From Paraburkholderia solitsugae (GTDB lineage Bacteria > Pseudomonadota > Gammaproteobacteria > Burkholderiales > Burkholderiaceae): 64,000 nt of DNA. The notes beneath the pieces are model-generated. The model was given only the letters and a program-made list of their open reading frames with translations, did not search any database and was not told the origin of the DNA. The stretch's first letter is position 1, and each line of letters starts with the position of its first letter. The position numbers and the translations under genes were made by a program. Location of the stretch: NCBI RefSeq assembly GCF_013177695.1, contig NZ_WOEY01000159.1, positions 62,001-126,000 on the forward strand, given 5' to 3'. Positions 44,205 through 54,051 of the stretch are shown one piece after another.

Positions 44205-45113
44205 GGTTTTGCCTGCCCAGGCTGGGGCCTCCGCGGCGCTTTTTGTCTGTGCCCTCACGGTGTTGGCCTTTCCTTGATTACTTATTGGTTTATTAGCGTT
44301 GCCCCTGTGTCTGTTTGCCTACGGCGTTGGCCTTTCCTTGATTTGATATTGGATTATTAGCGTTGCCCCTGTGCGGGGCGGCACTTACTTTCTTTGCCGC
44401 CGCAAAGAAAGATAAGCAAAGAAAGCGGCTCAAACCGCTAATTCTTAAGCGGGTCCCCCGCACAGTCGCGGTAGTGGTCTATCTGGAATCCGTGTCCTCG
44501 CACATTCGGCGTTGGCGACAAAGCGCTCATCAGTTCCCACTCCGCACTGCGTGCGTCGCGGACGGGTCTGCATGGGAAACCGTGGGGCTTCGTTCGCGCA
44601 CGGCGGGGGCCATCGGCTTCGCCTCGACGAGGCAACCAAGCAATTAGAAGGCGAGGTCCGCAAGCGGCCGTGGTGCCGATCAAAATGCGAGAGCAAAACC
44701 GCAGCGGGCGGTTTTAAGAAGTACCGTTCGGCGCGCGCAGCGCCGGTTTAAGAAATGCGCTTCGGCGCGCGTAGCGCCGCCGGAAGTATGACTGCTGTGT
44801 CACTAACGCTGAATGTGCGGGAACACAGATTCCAGATGCACCACTACCGTGGCTGCGCGAGGGACCCGCTTAAGAATTTGCGGTTTGAGCCGCTTTCTCT
44901 TGCCTACTTCTCTTTGCGGCCGGCAAAGAGAAGTAGGTGCCGCCCCGCACAGGGGCAACGCTAATAATCCAATATCAAATCAAGGAAAGGCCAACACCGT
45001 GAGGGCACAGACAAAAAGCGCCGCGCAGGCAAACAAACCAGGCAAAGCCCAACGCCGCAGGCATACAGACAAAAAGCGCCGCGCAGGCCCCCCCAGCCTG
45101 GACAGGCAAAACC
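44205..45113. repeat. Long palindromic intergenic repeat, copy C
   Basis: Third copy of the element, in a divergent intergenic region. Its outermost ends are inverted copies of ggttttgcctgcccaggct, so the element spans about 909 bp here. Arms carry the same two hairpins; one arm hairpin has compensating changes (cctacttctctttgc with gcaaagagaagtagg in the right arm). The segment 44496-44838 matches copy A (8461-8803) except for three substitutions and one single-base indel. Confidence 0.92.
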
Positions 45114-45226
45114 AAATCCAAACCCTTCCACGAACGTGGACATCCCCATGCCATCTGCAGAAAACCAAAACCTTTGCCACAATGCCCCATCGCGCGAAAG
45201 CGCCCGAAACATCAAATGAACAGAAA

Positions 45227-46222
45227 ATGATCCCCTTCTCGGTCCTCGACCTGGCACCGGTCGCCGCAGGCGCCACCCCCGCAGACGCGTTCAGAAACAC
45301 CCTCGATCTCGCCCAACACGCGGAAAACTGGCACTACCGCCGCTTCTGGCTCGCAGAGCACCACAACATGACCGGCATCGCCAGCGCAGCCACCGCCGTG
45401 GTGATCGGCCACGTCGCCGGTGGGACGAAAACAATCCGCGTCGGCTCCGGCGGCGTCATGCTGCCGAACCACGCACCGCTCGTCATCGCGGAACAGTTCG
45501 GCACCCTCGCCTCGCTCTATCCCAACCGCATCGACCTGGGCCTCGGCCGTGCCCCCGGCACCGATCAAAACACCGCCCGCGCGCTGCGCCGCGATCTGCA
45601 AAATAGTGCGGAGTCCTTCCCCGACGACGTCGTCGAGTTGCAACGCTATTTCGCCGACCCCGTGCCAGGCCAGCGCATTCGCGCCGTCCCCGGCGCAGGC
45701 CTGCATGTGCCGCTGTGGCTGCTCGGCTCGTCCCTATACAGCGCGCAACTGGCCGCGGCACTCGGTCTGCCGTTCGCGTTCGCGTCGCACTTTGCGCCCG
45801 ATCACATGTTCACCGCGCTCAAGGTCTATCGCGAGCAATTCCGTCCGTCGGCAACGCTCGATAAGCCTTACGCGATGGTCGGTGTCAACCTGTTCGCCGC
45901 CGATACCAACGAAGAAGCGCGGCGTCTGTTCACGTCGCTGCAGCAACAGTTCATCAACCTGCGGCGCGGCACGCCCGGTCAACTGCAGCCGCCGGTCGAG
46001 CGGCTCGAAGCGTCGGAGATGGAGTTAAACGGCGTCGCGCATTCGCTCGCCTGCTCCGTGATCGGCGATCGCGATGCGGTACGCGAAGGACTGCTGTCTG
46101 TCATCGATCAGACTGGCGCGGATGAATTGATGCTGACCGCGCAGATCTACGATCACAAAGCGCGGCTGCGGTCGTTCGAAATCGGCGCGCAAGTACGCGA
46201 AGCGTTGAGCGCCAGCAAGTAA
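45227..46222 (+). CDS. LLM-class flavin oxidoreductase, YhbW-like
   Basis: 331-residue luciferase-like protein very similar to E. coli YhbW across its length: FSVLDLAPVAAG, YRRFWLAEHHNMTGIASAA, GSGGVMLPNHAPLVIAEQFG, RIDLGLGRAPGTDQ, VWLLGSSLYSAQLAAALGLP and FAFASHFAPDHMF. The reaction is unknown; the fold suggests F420 or FMN chemistry. ATG 45227 starts at the conserved region; an in-frame ATG at 45182 would add 15 residues. The frame remains open back into repeat copy C, which is not coding. It ends at a strong terminator. Confidence 0.9.
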   Translation: MIPFSVLDLAPVAAGATPADAFRNTLDLAQHAENWHYRRFWLAEHHNMTGIASAATAVVIGHVAGGTKTIRVGSGGVMLPNHAPLVIAEQFGTLASLYPNRIDLGLGRAPGTDQNTARALRRDLQNSAESFPDDVVELQRYFADPVPGQRIRAVPGAGLHVPLWLLGSSLYSAQLAAALGLPFAFASHFAPDHMFTALKVYREQFRPSATLDKPYAMVGVNLFAADTNEEARRLFTSLQQQFINLRRGTPGQLQPPVERLEASEMELNGVAHSLACSVIGDRDAVREGLLSVIDQTGADELMLTAQIYDHKARLRSFEIGAQVREALSASK

Positions 46223-46239
46223 TAACGCCGGCCAGTAAC

Positions 46240-46282
46240 AAAAAGGGCGGCCCCTTTCAGCAAAGGGCTGCCCTTCTTTTTT
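46240..46282. terminator. Strong bidirectional intrinsic terminator
   Basis: Eleven-base-pair stem (aagggcggccc / gggctgccctt, one G-T pair), flanked by an A run on the left and a run of T on the right, between the convergent YhbW-like and alpha/beta hydrolase genes. Confidence 0.88.
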
Positions 46283-46307
46283 CACCGATCGACTGGTTGC
46301 GTCAAAC

Positions 46308-47462
46308 TCACCGATTAGCCGGCACCGCCGCCAACCCATCTAGCAGCGCCTTATGAAACGCCTGCGGGTCCTGCATCTGCGGCGCGTGCCCCAACTCGGC
46401 GAATTCGACGAGCGTCGCGTGCGGAATCGTCTTCGCGGCAGCCTTGCCCAGTTCCGGGTAATGGCCGAGCTTCGCGCGCACCTCCGGTGGCGCGGCATCC
46501 TTGCCAATCGCGGTCGTGTCCTTCTGGCCGATCAGCAAAAGCGTCGGCATGCTCAGGTGACCCAGTTCGTACACCACCGGCTGCGTGTAAATCATGTCGT
46601 ATAGCAACGCGGAATTCCACGCCACGATCTGTTTGCCGGGGCCACGGTACATCCCCGCCAGCATCTGCACCCACGGTTCAAAGTCGGCGCGCCACTGGCC
46701 GGCGTAGTAGGTCGCCTGCTCGTAGCGGCGAATGCTGTCTGCCGTCGTCTTCAGCTCGCGCCCGTACCATTGGTCGACGGATAACGACGGGACGCCCTTC
46801 GCCTTCCAGTCCTCGAGGCCGATCGGATTGACCAGCACCAGTTGCTGAGTCTGATGCGGATACATCAGCGCATAGCGGATCGCGAGCATGCCACCGGTCG
46901 AATGGCCGATGATGGTCGCGTTGCTCACGCCGAGCGATTCGAGCAGCGCATGCGTATTGCGCGCCAGTTGCTGAAAGCTGTACTGATAGTGCTCGGGCTT
47001 GCTCGATTTGCAAAAACCGATCTGGTCCGGCGCGATCACCCGATAACCGGCGTCGCTCAAACGGCGAATGGTCGCGTCCCACGTCGCCGCGCAGAAGCTC
47101 TTGCCGTGCAGCAACACGGCCGTGCGGCCGTTCGCGTGCTCCGGCTTGATATCCATGTACGCCATGTGCAGCGCCACGCCTTGTGACGTGAAGTCGTACT
47201 GCTCGACCGGCCCCGGATAGTTGAAGCCCTGCAACTCGGGGCCGTACGCCGGGCCGCTGTTGTCGACGGCTGCAGCCGGCGGCGCGCCGGCAGCAGCGGG
47301 ACCCGGCTGACTGACAGGACCAACAGGACTAGCAGGATTAACAGGACCAACCGAACGATTCGAAACGGCCCCGCTGGCCGGCGCTGCGGCAAAAACACCT
47401 GGCTCGGCGGCTAGCGCACAGGCGCTCAACATGGCGAACAAAGACTGGCGGCGGAAATTCAT
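46308..47462 (-). CDS. Exported alpha/beta hydrolase
   Basis: 384 residues with a signal peptide (MNFRRQSLFAMLSACALA, cleavage near AAA-PA), then a Pro/Val/Gly/Ala-rich linker to about residue 65 and an alpha/beta-hydrolase domain: VLLHGKSFCAATWD (oxyanion region), nucleophile elbow IIGHSTGGMLA, and VEFAELGHAPQMQDP (catalytic His). It resembles epoxide-hydrolase/esterase-type enzymes acting in the periplasm; the substrate is unknown. It diverges from glgC. Confidence 0.88.
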   Translation of the reverse strand: MNFRRQSLFAMLSACALAAEPGVFAAAPASGAVSNRSVGPVNPASPVGPVSQPGPAAAGAPPAAAVDNSGPAYGPELQGFNYPGPVEQYDFTSQGVALHMAYMDIKPEHANGRTAVLLHGKSFCAATWDATIRRLSDAGYRVIAPDQIGFCKSSKPEHYQYSFQQLARNTHALLESLGVSNATIIGHSTGGMLAIRYALMYPHQTQQLVLVNPIGLEDWKAKGVPSLSVDQWYGRELKTTADSIRRYEQATYYAGQWRADFEPWVQMLAGMYRGPGKQIVAWNSALLYDMIYTQPVVYELGHLSMPTLLLIGQKDTTAIGKDAAPPEVRAKLGHYPELGKAAAKTIPHATLVEFAELGHAPQMQDPQAFHKALLDGLAAVPANR

Positions 47463-47880
47463 CGATCGTTTTCTTGCAAAGAGAAATCAACGGGAAGCAT
47501 GCAGGCCGCGCGTGCTGGCAAACCAACGCCCGAACCCCGTTCGGAGCGGAGGATTCTACGACGCGCCGCCAGACTGTGCTGCCGCGCACGCAGGCTCATG
47601 GCGGCACCGGCCGGTGTGGCACGCATATTGCAGCGGTTCACTTCGCGCGCTATGTGTCGTGCCGCACGGAGGCGCTCGGTGCATGGGTTGATCTTGCGCA
47701 AGACGGGCGCGCGAGCCGCATCCGCACAATTCAGACTATTCGCCCGCGGCAAATCAGTGCTAGAACTAGCAGACGGGCCCGCGAAGACGGACCCGCCTGG
47801 CAGCACGAATCAATGGCGGAGCGCAGCGGAACAGAACCAGGCAAACAGGACATCCGGGGCATACTAATCAGGAGACAGAC
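47463..47880. promoter_or_regulatory. Divergent region between hydrolase gene and glgC
   Basis: 418 bp without a credible gene. It contains a perfect small palindrome tgctagaactagca at 47758-47771 that could be an operator, and just after it a GC-rich imperfect hairpin at about 47774-47796. It ends in an aggag ribosome site for glgC. Promoters for both genes are expected here. Confidence 0.45.
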
Positions 47881-49146
47881 ATGGAAACTCCGGCACGGCT
47901 GAACGATCTGCAACGCACCACCCTCGCCATCGTCCTTGCGGGCGGACGGGGCACGCGGCTCGGGCCGCTCACCAACAAGCGCGTCAAACCCGCGGTGCAC
48001 TTCGGCGGCAAATACCGGATCATCGACTTCGCGCTCTCCAATTGTCTGAACTCCGGCATCCGCCGCATCGCGGTCGTCACGCAATACAAGGCGCACTCGC
48101 TATTGCGCCATCTGCAGCGCGGCTGGGGCTTCCTGCGCGGCGAATTCGGCGAATTCATCGACCTCTGGCCAGCTCAGCAGCGTGTGGAAGGCGCCCACTG
48201 GTACCGCGGCACCGCGGACGCCGTGTTCCAGAATCTCGACATCATCCGCTCGATCCGGCCGAAATACGTGGTGGTGCTGGCGGGCGACCACATCTACAAG
48301 ATGGACTACACGCGCATGATCGCGGATCACGCGGAAAGCGGTGCGGATTGCACGGTCGGCTGCATCGAGGTGCCACGCATGGACGCCGTGGCCTTCGGCG
48401 TGATGGCGGTCGATGAAAACCGCCGCGTGACCGGCTTCGTCGAAAAACCCGCCGATCCGCCCGCCATGCCGGGCCGCCCGGATTCAGCGCTCGCCAGCAT
48501 GGGCATCTACGTGTTCAGCGCCGACTACCTGTATTCGCTGCTCGAAGAGAACATCTCGAGCGTCGATACCGACCACGACTTCGGCAAGGACATCCTGCCG
48601 CGCGTCGTCACGCAAGGCACGGCGATCGCGCATCCGTTCAGTATGTCGTGCGTGTCGTCGGACCCGAGCGTGGAGCCTTATTGGCGCGACGTCGGGACGA
48701 TCGACGCCTACTGGGCGGCAAACCTTGACCTGGCCTCCACCATTCCGACGCTCGATCTGTATGACCGCAACTGGCCGATCTGGACGTATCAGGAACAGTT
48801 GCCGCCCGCCAAGTTCGTACGCGACATGAAAGGTCTACAAGGCTCCGGCAACAACCTGATCGTGTGCGGCGGCTGCGTGATTTCCGGCTCGCAGATTTCG
48901 CGCTCGGTGTTGTCGTCGAACGTGAAAGTGAGTTCGTTCTGTAATATCAATGAGGCAGTCTTATTGCCACAGGTCACCGTCGGCGCGAGCTGCCGGCTGC
49001 AGAAAGTGGTGATAGACCGTGGCTGCACCATTCCGGACGGCACGGTGATCGGCGAAGATCCAGCGAGCGACGCCGAACGCTTCTATCGCACCGAGGACGG
49101 CGTCGTGCTGGTCACGGCCGAAGCGCTGCAGCAGAAGGGGACGTGA
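47881..49146 (+). CDS. glgC: Glucose-1-phosphate adenylyltransferase
   Basis: 421-residue ADP-glucose pyrophosphorylase, first committed step of glycogen synthesis: ATP plus glucose-1-phosphate to ADP-glucose and PPi. It has the nucleotide-binding motif LAGGRGTRLGPLTNKR followed by VKPAV, the DHIYKMDY metal region and the sugar-binding GFVEKPAD lysine. A left-handed beta-helix C-terminal domain follows. It is 105 bp upstream of glgA and probably cotranscribed. Confidence 0.96.
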   Translation: METPARLNDLQRTTLAIVLAGGRGTRLGPLTNKRVKPAVHFGGKYRIIDFALSNCLNSGIRRIAVVTQYKAHSLLRHLQRGWGFLRGEFGEFIDLWPAQQRVEGAHWYRGTADAVFQNLDIIRSIRPKYVVVLAGDHIYKMDYTRMIADHAESGADCTVGCIEVPRMDAVAFGVMAVDENRRVTGFVEKPADPPAMPGRPDSALASMGIYVFSADYLYSLLEENISSVDTDHDFGKDILPRVVTQGTAIAHPFSMSCVSSDPSVEPYWRDVGTIDAYWAANLDLASTIPTLDLYDRNWPIWTYQEQLPPAKFVRDMKGLQGSGNNLIVCGGCVISGSQISRSVLSSNVKVSSFCNINEAVLLPQVTVGASCRLQKVVIDRGCTIPDGTVIGEDPASDAERFYRTEDGVVLVTAEALQQKGT

Positions 49147-49159
49147 TCCTCGCCGGGAC

Positions 49160-49200
49160 GGCAAATCAGGCGGGCGGGCAAAGCCGCCGCCCGTCTTGCC
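49160..49200 (+). other. Hairpin between glgC and glgA
   Basis: Inverted repeat with outer ggcaa/ttgcc and inner cgggcgg/ccgcccg pairs in the glgC-glgA spacer. It could stabilise or partly terminate the glgC message; no T run follows. Confidence 0.4.
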
Positions 49201-49251
49201 GCGCAAGCAAAGCGTACGCACCCCCGCACTAACAGGAACGAGACCGAGCCT

Positions 49252-50712
<1,461 letters not shown>

Positions 50713-50945
50713 TCCCACCGCGTCCTTTTGATGGTTCGACGCAACAATCGACGCAACAACGCGGGGCCGGATCAACTCGCGCGTGACAAACTCATGTATT
50801 GTTTCCTGAGTAGGCAGATCACGCGTTTTTCTTGCACCATCTGAAACAGCCATGCCGCTTCGGGCGCCCGGCCAAGGCCGGTTCGTGACCGCGGCCATCT
50901 TTCCGTTCTCATTGATCGCGCATGATCGCTTGCGCGGGCCACACC

Positions 50946-51812
50946 ATGACGAAAAACGTTCTGAGCATCCAGTCACATGTCGTCTTCGGACACGCCGGGA
51001 ACAGCGCGGCCGAGTTTCCGATGCGCCGGCTCGGCGTCAACGTCTGGCCACTCAATACCGTCCAGTTCTCGAACCACACGCAGTACGGTCATTGGACCGG
51101 CGGTGCGATCGAGGCTTCGCAGATGGAAGAACTTATCGAGGGGATTGGCGCGATCGGCATGCTGCCGCGCTGCGACGCCGTGCTGTCCGGCTATCTGGGC
51201 ACGCCCGCGCAGGCGCAAGCGGTGCTGGAGATCGTCAAGGCTGTGAAAGCCGCCAATCCGCGCGCGTGGTACTTCTGCGACCCGGTAATGGGCGCCACGA
51301 GCGGCTGCAAGGTCGAACCGGGCATCCAGGAATTTCTGGTGCGCACCATGCCGCAGGTGGCCGACGCGATGGCGCCGAACCACACCGAGTTGCAACGCCT
51401 GGTGGGCCGCGAGATCGAGACGCTCGAAGAAGCCGTGACCGCGTGCCGCGAGGTCATCGCCCGCGGACCAAAGCTCATGCTTGTCAAACATCTGCTCGAC
51501 CGCAACAGCCCCGCCGACCGTTTCAACATGCTGGTCGTCACCGAGCGCGAGGCCTGGATGGGGCAGCGTCCGCTCTACCCGTTCGCGCGGCAGCCGGTGG
51601 GCGTCGGCGATCTGACGAGCGCGGTGTTTGTCGCGCGCACGCTGCTGGGCGATTCGATCCGCGCCGCCTTCGAGCACACGCTGGCCGCCGTGAACGCGGT
51701 GGTGAAAGCGACGTGGCAGGCTGGGCGCTACGAGCTGGAACTGGTGGCCGCGCAGAACGAAATCGCGCAACCGCGTGAATGGTTCGACGCCTGGGTCGCG
51801 GAGACGGCGTAG
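50946..51812 (+). CDS. pdxY: Pyridoxal kinase
   Basis: 288-residue ribokinase-family enzyme phosphorylating pyridoxal to PLP in the salvage pathway. MTKNVLSIQSHVVFGHAGNS is the characteristic start, CDPVMG and the catalytic-Asp loop VGVGDLTSAVF are present. The ATG at 50946 fits the family; an upstream in-frame ATG at 50922 has no support. It stands alone, with a 233-bp promoter region after glgA. Confidence 0.94.
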   Translation: MTKNVLSIQSHVVFGHAGNSAAEFPMRRLGVNVWPLNTVQFSNHTQYGHWTGGAIEASQMEELIEGIGAIGMLPRCDAVLSGYLGTPAQAQAVLEIVKAVKAANPRAWYFCDPVMGATSGCKVEPGIQEFLVRTMPQVADAMAPNHTELQRLVGREIETLEEAVTACREVIARGPKLMLVKHLLDRNSPADRFNMLVVTEREAWMGQRPLYPFARQPVGVGDLTSAVFVARTLLGDSIRAAFEHTLAAVNAVVKATWQAGRYELELVAAQNEIAQPREWFDAWVAETA

Positions 51813-52009
51813 GCGCCAGGCGCTCGGGCGCGGCTTAACATGCAGCCGTGCACCCCGCGTCAGTTGCTGGCCGGACCCATACCCGGCACGCGACCCACGT
51901 TTGTCAGCCGGGCGTCCTATAATGCGTGCCGCGTGGGCGAGGCAATCACCCGCCCGCACCGCATTTTTTCAGGTGTCCGGGCATCCGGCATTCAGCAGAC
52001 GAGGCATCG

Positions 52010-52471
52010 ATGGACGGTTATATCCGCAGCGAGCGGGAAGAATTTTTTGAGCAGTTGTGCATGAGCGTCGACGCGGACGAAGCGCACGAACAGGAAGCGA
52101 TCGAGTACTTCGAGAACCAGTTCGACCAGGCCGACTTCGATCCCGCCCAGTGGCTCGACATCGCGCTTTACTATTCGCCGGCGGTGGCGCGCGGCATCGT
52201 CGAGATGGTGACGCCCGACGACAAGGCGCGCAGCAACATCGCCGAAGTGATCGCCGACAACCTCGACATTTCGTACGGCGAGGACGACTGCCAGCAGTTC
52301 GCCGAGACCATCGAATTCGCGTTGAACAACGGCGTGCCGGTGGACCTCGACCTGGTGCTGGACGGCTGCCAGCGCGCGATCGACGATCTCGACACCTGGG
52401 CCGACGAAGAGACCAAGGCGCCCCTCCTGCGTCTGCGTGAAGAGTTGCTGCGCCAGCAAGGCGAGCATTGA
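52010..52471 (+). CDS. Acidic hypothetical protein
   Basis: 153-residue, strongly acidic, probably all-helical cytosolic protein (MDGYIRSEREEFFEQL..., DDLDTWADEETKAPLL). I do not recognise the family. Codon use matches its neighbours, and a hairpin terminator follows directly, which supports a real gene. The ATG at 52010 was preferred because the upstream extension to 51926 is Pro/His/Arg-rich and unlike the rest. Confidence 0.68.
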   Translation: MDGYIRSEREEFFEQLCMSVDADEAHEQEAIEYFENQFDQADFDPAQWLDIALYYSPAVARGIVEMVTPDDKARSNIAEVIADNLDISYGEDDCQQFAETIEFALNNGVPVDLDLVLDGCQRAIDDLDTWADEETKAPLLRLREELLRQQGEH

Positions 52472-52483
52472 AGTTGTAGTTTT

Positions 52484-52508
52484 AGCCGGCGCGCTCGCGC
52501 CGGTTTCC
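52484..52508 (+). terminator. Intrinsic terminator
   Basis: Short GC-rich hairpin ccggcgc/gcgccgg with a 4-nt loop followed by ttt, 13 bp after the stop of the hypothetical gene. Confidence 0.6.
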
Positions 52509-52803
52509 TGAGCGGCTTCTCCGGGCCGCCTCGCCTTCGCTTCTTCAGCGCACAGGGCCATCCCCGTTCTTAAGCATATGCCGCAATCCGCACCCGCGTG
52601 CCGTCGCTGACAGGCCGCCAGCCTAAGCGCCGCGCGGCCTATGCCGAAATGCTCATTCAAAGCGCCGCGAACTGCCAAGACGGTCGCAAATTGGCTTTCT
52701 ATATTCGCGCCAGATTGACCGGCATGTGAACGCCACAGCGCGTCACTCCAACGTGACCGCCTTGCCGTTTTCACACCTGAAACTGTCGATGGAGAGAGAG
52801 ACC
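52509..52803 (+). promoter_or_regulatory. Upstream region of the branched-chain amino-acid-type binding protein
   Basis: About 295 bp non-coding region ending in a strong purine-rich ribosome site (atggagagagagacc). AT-rich bases near 52690-52710 could be a promoter core, but I cannot assign elements. Confidence 0.4.
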
Positions 52804-53955
52804 ATGAGTCTTCAAAAAACGCTGAAACCGCTTGCCCTGTTTGTTGGCGCAGCCCTCGCGATCGCGCCGCTGGCCAGTTTCGCCGACGACCTGCCGGTGA
52901 AGATCGGCTTCGCCGCGCCGCTGACAGGCGCCAATGCCGGCTACGGGAAGGATCTGGAAAACGGTGTCCGGCTTGCAATCGAAGAAGCCAACGCGCAGAA
53001 GATCAAGATCGGCGACAAGGTCGCGCAATTCGAACTCGTCTCCGAGGACGACCAGGCCGACCCGCGCATCGGTGTGCAGGCCGCGCAGAAGCTGGTCGAC
53101 GCGGGCGTATCGGCGGTCGTGGGCCACTTCAATTCGGGCACGACGATTCCTGCCTCGCAGGTGTACGAGCAGGCCGGCATTCCGGTGATCGATCCGGCCG
53201 CAACCAATCCGATCATTACCGGGCGAGGCTTCGCGAACACCTTCATGGTGATTTCCACCGATGCGCAGAACGCCGGCAACGCGGGCGTCTATGCCGTCGC
53301 GGTGACGAAGGCGAAACGTATTGCGATCATCGACGACCGCACCGCGTTCGGCCAGGGCGAGGCCGACGAGTTCGAGAAGGCGGTGAAGGCACATGGCGGC
53401 AACATCGTGACGCGCGAATACACCGACAATCACGCGGTGGACTTCAGCACGCAGATCACCAAGATCAAGGCGGCCAATGCGGACCTGATTTTCTTCGGCG
53501 GCCTGGATACCCAGGCGGCGGGTTTCGCGAAGCGGATGAAGCAGTTGGGGGTGAACGCTCAGCTGGTGGGCGGTGGCGGTGTGATGGATGAGGACTTCAT
53601 CAAGCTCGCCGGCGACCCGTCCGAAGGCGCGATGGCCTGGGAATACGGCCGGCCGTTGGCCCAATTGCCGGGCGGCAAGGACTTTTCCGCGAAGTTCAAG
53701 AAGCGCTTCGGGGTGGATATCCTGTCGTACGCGCCGTTTGGATATGACGGAGCATGGGCCGCGATCAAGGCGATGCAGCAGGCCAAATCCACCTCGCCGG
53801 CGGTTTATCGACCTGTTCTCAAGTCGCTCGATTACGACGGCGTGACAGGGAAGATTTCCTTCGACAACACCGGGGCGTTGAAGAGCGGCGCTTCCACGCT
53901 GTACCAGGTCAAGAACGGGACCTGGATTCCCATCGTGACCAAGAGCGGAAGTTAA
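52804..53955 (+). CDS. Branched-chain amino-acid-type ABC substrate-binding protein (LivJ/LivK-like)
   Basis: 383-residue periplasmic binding protein of the HAAT family: signal peptide (MSLQKTLKPLALFVGAALA, cleavage near SFA-DD), then KIGFAAPLTGANAGYGKD, VVGHFNSGTTIPASQVY and SYAPFGYDGAWAAIKAM. The ATG at 52804 has the best ribosome site; the longer frame to 52726 lacks a signal start. No liv permease or ATPase genes are adjacent, so it would serve a transporter encoded elsewhere. Confidence 0.92.
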   Translation: MSLQKTLKPLALFVGAALAIAPLASFADDLPVKIGFAAPLTGANAGYGKDLENGVRLAIEEANAQKIKIGDKVAQFELVSEDDQADPRIGVQAAQKLVDAGVSAVVGHFNSGTTIPASQVYEQAGIPVIDPAATNPIITGRGFANTFMVISTDAQNAGNAGVYAVAVTKAKRIAIIDDRTAFGQGEADEFEKAVKAHGGNIVTREYTDNHAVDFSTQITKIKAANADLIFFGGLDTQAAGFAKRMKQLGVNAQLVGGGGVMDEDFIKLAGDPSEGAMAWEYGRPLAQLPGGKDFSAKFKKRFGVDILSYAPFGYDGAWAAIKAMQQAKSTSPAVYRPVLKSLDYDGVTGKISFDNTGALKSGASTLYQVKNGTWIPIVTKSGS

Positions 53956-54027
53956 GCGTCTTCTTTCGCCCATCACGGCGTGGTTGTTCATGCGGCAGGG
54001 CGGTGCTCGTTTACCGCCGCTGCCTCT

Positions 54028-54051
54028 GGCACGGCCGATGCCGCCCGTGCC
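54028..54051. terminator. Possible hairpin between convergent genes
   Basis: Seven-base-pair inverted repeat ggcacgg/ccgtgcc in the 95-bp gap between the LivK-like and transglutaminase-like genes, touching the latter's stop codon. No T run. Confidence 0.35.
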
